From the NCBI RefSeq assembly GCF_010500895.1, contig NZ_JAAAWO010000001.1:434001-498000 (forward strand): a DNA stretch of 64,000 nt, given 5' to 3'. Below are positions 37,095 to 45,571 of this stretch, piece by piece. The position numbers and the translations under genes are program-made. The notes below the pieces were generated by a model. It searched no databases and had not been told where the DNA came from. It saw nothing but the letters and a program-made list of their open reading frames with translations. The stretch comes from Alteromonas genovensis. GTDB lineage: Bacteria > Pseudomonadota > Gammaproteobacteria > Enterobacterales > Alteromonadaceae. The first letter of the stretch is position 1. The number at the start of each line of letters is the position of its first letter.

Positions 37095-37983
37095 CAAAGA
37101 TAAAAAGCATATATTTGTTCAACCTGGGGGGAATTGGGGCGATCATCTAATATACTTTGGGCTTGAATGCTTGGCTAAGAAAATTAACCTCAATTATGAA
37201 ACATATAAGATTAATGAGTTTTTCGATTACGCCCCTAAACCTAATGAGGTGGTTTATATTCATGGTGGTGGTGCGTTTAACTCTTGGTCAACAGATGCGG
37301 GGTTTAGAGCTCTGAGGCATGCGATAAACTCAGATGCGGTAGATGTGATCTATGGACCTTGTACATGTTCTCAGGATGTTGATTTTTTAGAAGAGAAATT
37401 TGGCGAAATCATCAACGAAAATCGCAAATTTACGTTGTTCGCGAGAGAGCTAATAACTTATTCAATATTTAACAACTTAAATTGTTTGAAGGGAAGCGCT
37501 GAAGTATTGTTAGACAATGATACAGCATTCCATGCGACTAAAGGTGCATTACAAGCGCTTGCTGGAGAAGAAAAATACAATTACTCTCTCTACGGTTACA
37601 GAAGTGATAAGGAAGATAGCGGTATAACGTTTTCGCCGACTCCGCAATTTTTACTCGTAGACCCGCCTGAAATAGCAAAGAGTTTCGCACACTGGGTAAG
37701 AATTCATCTACACGCAATAGAGATAGTAACCAATAGAACGCATTCTTCAATCGTTGGCTCTATTCTTGGGAAGCCGACTACGTTATTTGATAATAGTTAC
37801 CATAAAAATAAAAGTATTTGGCAGTATAACCTTGAGGCTCGCGGGGTCAAATGGATAGACGCGTCTGAAGCAATTGAGATTGTTGAACCAAAGGGGGTCG
37901 CTAGGTTAATTCCGAAAAAGTTAAACAATAGTTGGAAACTTAATGCGCTCTTTAGAAGGTTGAGAGGTTTTCCTCAGTGCTAA
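37063..37983 (+). CDS. Polysaccharide pyruvyltransferase-family protein
   Basis: About 306 residues. It shows the GT-B-like pattern of the pyruvyl transferase family: FVQPGGNWGDHLIYFG at the N-terminus, VVYIHGGGAFNSW near 70, and the late block IEIVTNRTHSSIVGSILGKPTTLFDNSYHKNKSIW, the most telling part. Such enzymes add ketal-linked pyruvate to sugars of exopolysaccharide, usually from phosphoenolpyruvate; some members are used for other transfers. GTG 37063 is chosen because AAGGA lies 9 bases upstream; TTG 37045 is an alternative. It overlaps the flippase end by 32 bases. Confidence 0.75.
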   Translation: MKTLENIFLDNKDKKHIFVQPGGNWGDHLIYFGLECLAKKINLNYETYKINEFFDYAPKPNEVVYIHGGGAFNSWSTDAGFRALRHAINSDAVDVIYGPCTCSQDVDFLEEKFGEIINENRKFTLFARELITYSIFNNLNCLKGSAEVLLDNDTAFHATKGALQALAGEEKYNYSLYGYRSDKEDSGITFSPTPQFLLVDPPEIAKSFAHWVRIHLHAIEIVTNRTHSSIVGSILGKPTTLFDNSYHKNKSIWQYNLEARGVKWIDASEAIEIVEPKGVARLIPKKLNNSWKLNALFRRLRGFPQC

Positions 37984-38053
37984 AGTATAATATTTCGACT
38001 TATTCAAACAAAAATTTACGAACATATGCTCTAGATACTCTAGGAATGATTTG

Positions 38054-38956
38054 ATGAAATACTGCTTATACGAATATTCTAACTCTGATAACTTGGGCGA
38101 TGAAATACAAAGCATCGCAGCCAAGCGATTTCTTCCGACAATAGACTACTTCGTCGATAGAGATAATTGGGATTCAAGTAACGTTAAGGAGCCTGCGAGG
38201 CTTATTGCTAACGGTTGGTATACACATAACAACGATATGTGGCTACCTTCAAATGAGTTTATTTCTCCGTTGTTTATATCATTCCACATTACGCCCCAAG
38301 CGCGTCCGGTTTTTGAAAAAAAGGAGACGTTGGAGTTTCTTCAGCGCCATGGACCTATCGGTTGTCGTGATTTTGAAACTAAAGAGTTTTTGCAGAGTCG
38401 AGGTGTGGACGCATACTTTTCTGGCTGCTTAACGCTTACCTTACAAACTCACGATATACCGAACAAACATAATTCTACTGTATTCATGGATATCCCTGAG
38501 CGTCTAGTTTCAAAGATGCCGAGCAAACTGGTAGATAATCAATTAACTGTAAAGCAATACTACGATAAGACTCTACTATTGCTTCAAAAGGTCGACAATA
38601 AGTTGGGTACCACATTAGCCCGAAATATCGGTTTTAAACGAGCACAAAAGCTTTTGGATACCTACAAAGGTGCCAGTCTTGTCATAACACAAAGGCTGCA
38701 TTGTGCTTTACCTTGTACTGCCATTGGGACTCCAGTAGTTTTCCTTGTGCCGCATTACAATGATGCTCGTTATAAAGGTCTTATTTCGCTGACTAATCAT
38801 ATGAGCTATGACGAATTTTTAGAAAATCCATCGAGCATATTAGAGCTGAATAACAGAGAGGCGGATAAAGCAAAACTACTAGGTGAAAAGCTTTCTACTA
38901 TTTGTAATAAATTTATCGCTGATGGCATAAAACCAGAATGCTATGACCTATTGTAG
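38054..38956 (+). CDS. Polysaccharide pyruvyltransferase-family protein
   Basis: A second, clearly different member of the same family, about 300 residues. Key blocks: YSNSDNLGDEIQSIAAKRFLP at the N-terminus, GPIGCRDFETKEFLQSRGVDAYFSGCLTLTL (the typical R-D...G...S-G-C stretch), and LVITQRLHCALPCTAIGTPVVFL near the C-terminus with the conserved R-L-H-C. ATG 38054 has AGGA 9 bases upstream. It is the last gene of the plus-strand run; the next gene converges on it. It may modify another residue or act as a glycosyltransferase-like enzyme. Confidence 0.75.
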   Translation: MKYCLYEYSNSDNLGDEIQSIAAKRFLPTIDYFVDRDNWDSSNVKEPARLIANGWYTHNNDMWLPSNEFISPLFISFHITPQARPVFEKKETLEFLQRHGPIGCRDFETKEFLQSRGVDAYFSGCLTLTLQTHDIPNKHNSTVFMDIPERLVSKMPSKLVDNQLTVKQYYDKTLLLLQKVDNKLGTTLARNIGFKRAQKLLDTYKGASLVITQRLHCALPCTAIGTPVVFLVPHYNDARYKGLISLTNHMSYDEFLENPSSILELNNREADKAKLLGEKLSTICNKFIADGIKPECYDLL

Positions 38957-39058
38957 TTTGTGATTGAGTTCTTAAGTTACATCTATTTAAATTATTTTGA
39001 ATAAAGCATGTAATCGAAATGTATTTACTATTTGCTCTGGGTTGAGATTTATGTTTTT

Positions 39059-39087
39059 TACGCCATATTTATGCAAATTATGGCGTA
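39059..39087. terminator. Intergenic hairpin between convergent genes
   Basis: A 9-bp perfect stem (39059-39067 with 39079-39087) with an 11-base loop lies between the ends of the pyruvyltransferase-like and acyltransferase genes. A T-run precedes it on the plus strand; no clear T-run follows on either strand. A weak bidirectional stop signal is possible. Confidence 0.4.
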
Positions 39088-39127
39088 GTTAAAGTTTTGG
39101 CTACGAAGGCCTTAAAATTTCGCATGA

Positions 39128-41074
39128 TTACTCTTGTTGAGCGCCCGCTCTTTTTTGCATGCTGTATAAATCCTCTATCTTTAAGTCTCCCAATATCAAT
39201 TTTGAACCTTCAATCGTCAGGTGCCCGTTGTCTCTATACAGCCCCGTTTCATTCTTTGAAGTGATACACCTCCCTTTTTCACAAAATAGCGTTGAGACAT
39301 CAAAAACGGCACTAACGCTCTCCAGTTCTTTTAAGATGGTTGTTACACCGTTCTGGTGCTTTTGGTAAGTTTCAAAACTAATAGTACAGTCGCCTAGTAG
39401 TAATAGAGCAGGCCCATACTCTCTCTCTAAACACTCTCCAATGTTTCTGCCGTCTCTAGGGGGGGGGGATACGAACACAATAGATTTCCCAGCTTTATTT
39501 AGTTCATTTATCATAAATTTATATGAGTCAACGAGTACTGAGCTACCAGTTATAATTCTACCATCATTCGCTAGTATATCGTTCTGTAAGTAAAACTCGA
39601 TTGAGGAACTTAGAACTACGTTTCTGATATTGTCGTTTTTTCTAATAAAATCGAAAGCTAATGTATTGAAATGAATACAATCTTTAGCCCATTGTTCACT
39701 ATAATTCGAGTTGACAATAGCTATATTTAAAAATGGACCGCACATACTTTTCGTTATTTGGGCAATGTTGTTTTTTATGCTGAGCCCAGGCACCAAATGC
39801 ATGGCGTAACTATCTCCCCAAATAACAGTGTCGAACGATTCACTATTAGTACACTTAATATTCATATTTAATCTGTCATCTATTGCATCTTGGCACTCTT
39901 GCGAAAACCCATAATTCAATTCCTTTTGGGCCATGACTCTATTATCAAAATTTTCGTTTATTGGTAGTAAGGTAATAATGATAGGAATAGTTAAAACAAG
40001 GACGGTAGCGAAAACGAAGTTCCGTAAGCTCGATAGCTGTAACGGAGCACCTTTGTGACGAAAAGGTGTTTCAACATATTTGTATTGAAATTGACCCAAA
40101 AAAATCGAAAAAATTATGATTAAGCAACTCACAAGGAGTGGTGTTTGCCCAACGTAAGCTAAATAGGAGAATGCAAATAAAGGCCAATGAATTAGATAAA
40201 TAGAGTATGACCAGTCACCAACCTTAATTACCATTCTATTAATAAAGTTTTGCGAGAGCCATAGATCATCGCCTAATAGAATAACAGCCGTACAGCATGC
40301 AATGATTAGTGCTTCTATGCTTGGGTGGGATTGCGTTATTTGTAGATAACCTAAGGTCAGTATTATAGAAAGGCAAGCAATCTTAGTACGCGGAGTGACT
40401 GCAATTCGTTTATTTAAATACAACCATGCAGTGACTGAACCTGCTAGAAGCTCCCAAGCTCTTGTTGGCAACATATAAAATGACCACTCATATTTGCTGA
40501 CATCGCTAAAACGCCAAAGAAAGGGTACGTTTTGGTCAGTAGCATTAGACCATGAAAAACACATGTAAATACTGGCCATAAAAACAGATATTAATGCTGC
40601 GACTCGAAGCCCTTTGGGAGTTAAAAATAATACTAGAGGCAACAAAAAATAGTATTGTTCTTCGAGAGATAAGGACCATATATGGAGAAGTGGTTTTCCT
40701 TCTGCTGCTGCATCAAAGTAACCAGTCTGCGAGGGAAGCACCATATTTGCACTAAATGTTACTGCACCTATCAATTGATAGGAAAAGTCTTGTAGCTGTG
40801 AAGCGGTAAGAAAAAGTATACTTAGTAGCGATGTTAATATAAGTGTTACATATAAAGCAGGAAGGAGTCGATTCACACGTCGTTGATAAAAGTTTAAGAA
40901 GCTAAATTTATTCTGCTCTATTTGCTCTAGAATTAATTTAGTGATTAAAAAACCTGATAGAACGAAAAAAATATCTACGCCGAGAAAGCCTTGCGGTAAA
41001 AAGTCTAATCCGCTGTGATAAAAAACTACGTAGAGAACGGCAATACCTCTCAAAAATTGAATATCGTTGCGCAC
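39128..41074 (-). CDS. Acyltransferase-3 / SGNH fusion (OafA-like)
   Basis: Membrane O-acyltransferase, 648 residues. The N-terminal acyltransferase-3 domain has about ten helices; it starts RNDIQFLRGIAVLYVVFYH with the catalytic-type His20 and continues LGVDIFFVLSGFLITKLI. The C-terminal half is periplasmic and carries an SGNH domain: TVIWGDSYAMH near 420 (block I) and DNGHLTIEGS near 620 (block V). Such fusions O-acetylate surface polysaccharide. A run of ten C on the coding strand near codon 537 lies between these blocks, in frame here. It is the last gene of the long minus-strand operon, 56 bases after the sulfotransferase. Confidence 0.9.
   Translation of the reverse strand: MRNDIQFLRGIAVLYVVFYHSGLDFLPQGFLGVDIFFVLSGFLITKLILEQIEQNKFSFLNFYQRRVNRLLPALYVTLILTSLLSILFLTASQLQDFSYQLIGAVTFSANMVLPSQTGYFDAAAEGKPLLHIWSLSLEEQYYFLLPLVLFLTPKGLRVAALISVFMASIYMCFSWSNATDQNVPFLWRFSDVSKYEWSFYMLPTRAWELLAGSVTAWLYLNKRIAVTPRTKIACLSIILTLGYLQITQSHPSIEALIIACCTAVILLGDDLWLSQNFINRMVIKVGDWSYSIYLIHWPLFAFSYLAYVGQTPLLVSCLIIIFSIFLGQFQYKYVETPFRHKGAPLQLSSLRNFVFATVLVLTIPIIITLLPINENFDNRVMAQKELNYGFSQECQDAIDDRLNMNIKCTNSESFDTVIWGDSYAMHLVPGLSIKNNIAQITKSMCGPFLNIAIVNSNYSEQWAKDCIHFNTLAFDFIRKNDNIRNVVLSSSIEFYLQNDILANDGRIITGSSVLVDSYKFMINELNKAGKSIVFVSPPPRDGRNIGECLEREYGPALLLLGDCTISFETYQKHQNGVTTILKELESVSAVFDVSTLFCEKGRCITSKNETGLYRDNGHLTIEGSKLILGDLKIEDLYSMQKRAGAQQE
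39459..39468 (-). repeat. C10 homopolymer inside the acyltransferase gene
   Basis: Ten consecutive G on the plus strand (ten C in the gene) encode part of S-P-P-P-R. It is the longest G/C run I noticed in the window. Gain or loss of one base would truncate the SGNH domain but leave the membrane half. Confidence 0.9.
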
Positions 41075-41130
41075 ATTATCCTTTTTTATCTAATTATATG
41101 AACTTAAAAGTACAATTCATACATTGAAGT

Positions 41131-41931
41131 TTATTTAGTTTTCCAATGAGAAAGCTCAATTTGCAGTAACTCTTCAAGTTTTTCAATATCTCCCAAGAAC
41201 TTGCTTTTGTGAACATTGTTAACTTTCAACTCTTTTTTCCTACCTCCAGTATTATACTTTTCCTTAATTACACTTCCTAACCAACCGGACTTAATATATT
41301 CAACTAGTTTAGATAAACCCAATCTTTTAAGAAACTCTTGGGTACGGGGAAATATAATTCTATTCACACGGCTATTTAGAATAGAGGGGGTAAAGCTATC
41401 ATCAACATCTAAAAAACCATAAACCCTCTTTAAGAATGATCGAGGTTCATTTTGAAGTTCGTCATAAAATGCTAGGTGTATATTGTTGCGAGGAAAAGAC
41501 TTAAGGATGTGTTCGACAAATGTCGCTTGCATGCTTAGCGTACTAATTATTGGTACTTGCTCCATTGCTTCGTCAAAGGTCATTCCATTGCATTGATTTG
41601 TTAGGCTTAATTGATAGTGGGAATAACTTCTCGCTACCGGTTCTCGTAAAATTAATATAATTTTGGTATTCGGCAGGGCAGCAGATATTCGGTCAATAGC
41701 TGTTTTAATATGGTAATAATTTGGTGAAAGTTCACCTATTGCTTTATGTTCAGCACCAGCGTCTTCAAAAAATGACGCATAATATTCTATTCCTTTTTCA
41801 AAATGACTACTGAAGAAATTTAGCTCTTTTACCTCTGGCACATACACCTCAGGGTGTTCTTTTAGGCATTCATATAACCACGTTGTGCCAGCCCTTTGTA
41901 CGCCTACACAAATGAAATTAGGAAGAGTCAT
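41131..41931 (-). CDS. Sulfotransferase
   Basis: PAPS-dependent sulfotransferase of 266 residues. The 5'-phosphosulfate loop is ICVGVQRAGTTWLY (RAGTTW at 13-18), and the 3'-phosphate site is LREPVARSYSHY (96-106). KAIGELSPNYY between them is also typical of heparan-type and bacterial carbohydrate sulfotransferases. No signal or membrane segment, so it acts in the cytoplasm on the sugar precursor. Its start overlaps the ligase stop by four bases. A sulfated exopolysaccharide, common in marine bacteria, is inferred. Confidence 0.88.
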   Translation of the reverse strand: MTLPNFICVGVQRAGTTWLYECLKEHPEVYVPEVKELNFFSSHFEKGIEYYASFFEDAGAEHKAIGELSPNYYHIKTAIDRISAALPNTKIILILREPVARSYSHYQLSLTNQCNGMTFDEAMEQVPIISTLSMQATFVEHILKSFPRNNIHLAFYDELQNEPRSFLKRVYGFLDVDDSFTPSILNSRVNRIIFPRTQEFLKRLGLSKLVEYIKSGWLGSVIKEKYNTGGRKKELKVNNVHKSKFLGDIEKLEELLQIELSHWKTK

Positions 41932-43268
41932 AGGTTATTCCTTTTTCTTAAACTAGCTTCTTGCTTTGAAGGTTGGTGATCGCTCTTGGATAAATACATA
42001 TTGAGACAGCAAGCGGAAAGTGCAACGAGCCAATATAATACTTCCGCACGCATTCTATTAATGAATGTCATGCAAACGATAAATGTTACAAAGCCACTAG
42101 ACAAAGAAAGAACAAATGAACTAGCAATAAAGTCTTTTCGCTTCCACAATTCTTTTCTAACACGAGCGAAAGCTTTGAATGTGTACCATATCATAAGCGT
42201 AAAAAACAAAAGGCCAAGAAAACCAGCTTCGGAAAGTGTTTCAAACCACGTTGAATGAACAGCTCGTTGCCGAGACTTTCCAGTGTCGATATGAGTTGGA
42301 ATATAGTATGTTCCATAATATTGAAAGGCCCCCGCGCCGGCTCCGAAGGGGTAATCTTTGGCCATTTCTATTGAGGCAAGCCAGAAAAAGACGCGAGTTG
42401 AACCTGTTTCTTGCTGTTCGTTCAATGTCGACTGTTCTTGAACTGTCATCATTCGGTTAATAAAGGTATCGTCTGCCAGCCTAAAGAAAGCCCCCACAAA
42501 AAGTAGCATGCCAAGAAAAATTGTACCTTTCTCCTTGGCTGTGAAAGCTTTATTTCTAAAGCTAATAAATAGAAAATAAGAAACGCCAGCGACAACGCCC
42601 AAAAATGCGCCTCTACTATTAATCAATATCAGCGAGTTAAGGGAAAAAATTAACCCAATAGAATATATCCCACGTTGGATTAACGATTTGTGAGCAATAA
42701 GCTTGGCTATAAATATCACAATAGTTGGGGCTAGTGCCGCTGCCACTAAGTTAGCATCGGGAGCATCCACCATTCCAACACCGGCCACTCGACCAGAGTT
42801 ATCACGGCCCCATCCAAATATATAAAAAGCTAAAAGGAAAGCGCTGAGAAGGTATGTATCGACTATCCAAGAGATATGTTTTTTCTGAGTACATAATTTG
42901 ACAATGAGAAATGTCACTGCTGCCACTGTAAGCAGAGCATCCATCGCTGAAATATGATATTGAAGATAAGGCGCATTAAAATAAGCGGCACAAAAACAAA
43001 TAATGGTTAGCCACATAAATGCAATTTGAGGGTGTTTAAAGTATTTGTTTGGCCAGTATTTTCCAAACCCGATGAAAAATACGATTAACATTGTTAACAC
43101 AAGATAAAATTGTGCGCCCAAGAACGGTAAGTAGCTTCCCCACCACTTATTTTGTGGGTTTAAGAAATAATCGAGCTGGTAAACCATAAAAATCAGCACG
43201 GGGCCGTGTCGTAAAGACATTGCCAGGCCCGTCAAAAATGGTAATAAGTATAGTAGTGCGGATATCAC
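41928..43268 (-). CDS. O-antigen ligase-like protein, exosortase A-associated
   Basis: Integral membrane protein of 446 residues with about twelve helices. LILINSRGAFLGVVAGVSYF is the family's S-R-G motif after a helix, and the large periplasmic loop before the last helices ends in HSTWFETLSEAGFLGLLFF. These match the Wzy/WaaL superfamily and resemble the putative O-glycosylation ligase found in exosortase-A clusters (TIGR03097 type); I am less sure of the subfamily. It overlaps both neighbours by four bases. Together with the protein at 27590 it gives the cluster two polymerase/ligase-like proteins. Confidence 0.8.
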   Translation of the reverse strand: MISALLYLLPFLTGLAMSLRHGPVLIFMVYQLDYFLNPQNKWWGSYLPFLGAQFYLVLTMLIVFFIGFGKYWPNKYFKHPQIAFMWLTIICFCAAYFNAPYLQYHISAMDALLTVAAVTFLIVKLCTQKKHISWIVDTYLLSAFLLAFYIFGWGRDNSGRVAGVGMVDAPDANLVAAALAPTIVIFIAKLIAHKSLIQRGIYSIGLIFSLNSLILINSRGAFLGVVAGVSYFLFISFRNKAFTAKEKGTIFLGMLLFVGAFFRLADDTFINRMMTVQEQSTLNEQQETGSTRVFFWLASIEMAKDYPFGAGAGAFQYYGTYYIPTHIDTGKSRQRAVHSTWFETLSEAGFLGLLFFTLMIWYTFKAFARVRKELWKRKDFIASSFVLSLSSGFVTFIVCMTFINRMRAEVLYWLVALSACCLNMYLSKSDHQPSKQEASLRKRNNL

Positions 43269-44449
43269 TCGGTAGGCTCCAAGCGTTCTATGTTCTGTAT
43301 TACCTCAGGGCCTTTTATCTCCCAGTCGAACTGCTCTGCATGTTTACGGGCAAACAACCCCATTTTTTCGCGCTTCTCATTATCGTGCGCTAATAAAATC
43401 ACGTGCTCAACAAGTTCATCTGGCGCACTACAATTTACGCTGAACCCTGTTTGGCCGTGTACTAATGTTTCTGGTGTGCCGCCAGACATACCTCCTATAA
43501 CAGGTATGCCACAGGCTTGCGCCTCTATCATTACTATGCCAAAACCCTCAATGTTACGCCCAACATCTCTATTGGGTAGAACGAAAACGTCTGCCTGTTG
43601 ATAGCACGCCACCATGTCTTCGTCGCTTACATTGGGCATAAACCTAATGTTATCGTGTAAATTTAGTTCGTGCGTTAATTGTTTAAGGTATTCAATGCGC
43701 GGGCCGCTACCAATAATGGCATACAATGCATTGGGAACACTTTTCACAATATCAGCCATGGCCTTAACCATCATATCGTGTCCTTTGCGTTCCTCTAGTC
43801 GAGAAACTGTCACCAATACAAACCTGTCTGTCCAACCAAGCTTTTCGCGAGTATTTTCACAGCGGGGGGCGGGTACGAATGCAGATGTATTCGCCCCAGG
43901 GTTAACAATACAGCATTTATCTTTTTGAACATCCCAATGTTCAAGCAGCAAACGGTGCGAATTTTTACTATTACAAATTAGAAGGTTTGCTCGCTTAAGC
44001 ACCGGGCGTAGCATGGCTGTCATACTTCGGCTGGTTGCGCTATTCTCAATATCTTCACCATGTATATAGCAATAATAAGGAATACCTTTAAAAAGCTTGA
44101 ACAGCATGGCAATAAAGCCTTCAGGAATGCATCGCCCGCAATGAATTGCCGTTACATCGTATTGCCTTATAATTTTCCTAAGTTTTAGGAAAAGCTTGGT
44201 ATAAAAAATAAGGCCGCCAAGTGAAAATAGCGCCCAATCAGACCAAGACGTGTAGTTAAAAGAAATTCTATGAATTTTTAGTTCGGCTTTACTATCAAAA
44301 AGAGTGTCACCTTCTGCGTTACCGGCAACAACAACATACTTATTGGCATCTTGGCGAGAGTATACCTCCCATAACCAGCGACCGCTTCCGCCATGCATTG
44401 GTGGGAATACTTCAGAGAAAACCAACTCTACTTTTTGTTTATCTTTCAC
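43265..44449 (-). CDS. Glycosyltransferase family 4
   Basis: GT-B enzyme of 394 residues. The N-terminal domain has FSEVFPPMHGGSGRWLWEV with the acceptor-side glycine loop, the middle has LVTVSRLEERKGHDMMVKAM, and the donor site is EGFGIVMIEAQACGIPVIGGMSGGTPE with the usual E-x7-E pattern. It resembles PimB-like mannosyltransferases, but the sugar is not determinable. The stop overlaps the ligase start by four bases, and 18 bases separate its start from the upstream GT4 gene. Confidence 0.88.
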   Translation of the reverse strand: MKDKQKVELVFSEVFPPMHGGSGRWLWEVYSRQDANKYVVVAGNAEGDTLFDSKAELKIHRISFNYTSWSDWALFSLGGLIFYTKLFLKLRKIIRQYDVTAIHCGRCIPEGFIAMLFKLFKGIPYYCYIHGEDIENSATSRSMTAMLRPVLKRANLLICNSKNSHRLLLEHWDVQKDKCCIVNPGANTSAFVPAPRCENTREKLGWTDRFVLVTVSRLEERKGHDMMVKAMADIVKSVPNALYAIIGSGPRIEYLKQLTHELNLHDNIRFMPNVSDEDMVACYQQADVFVLPNRDVGRNIEGFGIVMIEAQACGIPVIGGMSGGTPETLVHGQTGFSVNCSAPDELVEHVILLAHDNEKREKMGLFARKHAEQFDWEIKGPEVIQNIERLEPTE

Positions 44450-44467
44450 GTTAAATTCTCACTGAAC

Positions 44468-45571
44468 CTACGGTACGAGGTAATTGTATTGAACTCGGAA
44501 TGCTTCGTTCATTTTTTGTGCACTAAATTGCAATTCAAATTTCTCGATCGCATTTTTACCAAAATTTTCGCGCATTTCATGGTGCTGTGTTAATTGTGAT
44601 ATTGCTGCTGCAAATGCATTCTTGTTATCGTTTTCTGTTACTAGGCCGTTAGTATTGTGAGTGACAACTTCAGCGTTGCCGCCTGCATCGGTTACTACAC
44701 AAGGTTTGCCTAAGCTCATTGCTTCAAGCAACGTCATCGACGTTCCTTCACTTAATGATGAAAGTAAAAAAGCATCCATTAGCGCTAAATAGTTTGCAGG
44801 TTTAGCAATATAGCCAGTAAAAATAACCTTATTGTTAATGCCTAAATTATTTACCTCTTGCTGCAATGCTTCACGCATTTCCCCGTCACCAACCAGCAGT
44901 AGATAAAGGTCGTTTCGGCCTTTGGCGGCATCTGCAAATGCATTAATCATCATAAGCTGATTTTTAATCGGGTCGAACCGTGCAATGGTACCCAGTATTA
45001 TATCGGTTTCATTAAACCCTAGCTGCGTGCGCAACGCATCTACTTCGTTCTGCTTTACCACTAATGGTTTAATGCCGTTGTAAATTACGTCAATCTTACG
45101 GCTAGGAATGAATTCATAGGTAGCCAATGCATCGCTTGTCGCCTTTGAGATGGCGGTTACCTTCGACGTAAAAGAGAGCAATATTGGGTTAACGAGCTTT
45201 CTTTTCCAGCTTGTAGAGTCAGGGTAAAAGCGCCCATGTTCCGTAAAAATAACCTTGGTTTTTGTAAAGGCGGCTGCTAATACACCATAAACCCAAGGGG
45301 TGTACTGGTGGCAGTGCAAAATGTCTATGTTGTTTTCTTTAACATGTTGCCTTATTGCCTTAATAAGCGATGTATCGAACCCTGGGTTGCGTTCTTGTGT
45401 AGTGATGGAAATACCAGATTTCGCTAGCTCTTCACCCCATGGGCCTAAAGGGGCCTCTATGCAATAAATTGACATGTCAATATTGGCTTCGGTATTGCCC
45501 TCTATGAGGTTCTTGATCACCATTTCAGTGCCGCCAATACGCATGTCGTAGGTAACGTGCATTACTTTCAT
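44468..45571 (-). CDS. Glycosyltransferase family 4
   Basis: GT-B enzyme of 367 residues: VTYDMRIGGTEMVIKNLIEG at the N-terminus, ILHCHQYTPWVYGVLAA, GTIARFDPIKNQLMMINAF, and SLSEGTSMTLLEAMSLGKPCVVTDAGGNAEVV at the donor site. Enzymes with this opening recur in exosortase-A loci beside the amidotransferase gene, as here. The start codon overlaps the stop of the amidotransferase gene by one base, so the two are probably coupled. Confidence 0.88.
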   Translation of the reverse strand: MKVMHVTYDMRIGGTEMVIKNLIEGNTEANIDMSIYCIEAPLGPWGEELAKSGISITTQERNPGFDTSLIKAIRQHVKENNIDILHCHQYTPWVYGVLAAAFTKTKVIFTEHGRFYPDSTSWKRKLVNPILLSFTSKVTAISKATSDALATYEFIPSRKIDVIYNGIKPLVVKQNEVDALRTQLGFNETDIILGTIARFDPIKNQLMMINAFADAAKGRNDLYLLLVGDGEMREALQQEVNNLGINNKVIFTGYIAKPANYLALMDAFLLSSLSEGTSMTLLEAMSLGKPCVVTDAGGNAEVVTHNTNGLVTENDNKNAFAAAISQLTQHHEMRENFGKNAIEKFELQFSAQKMNEAFRVQYNYLVP

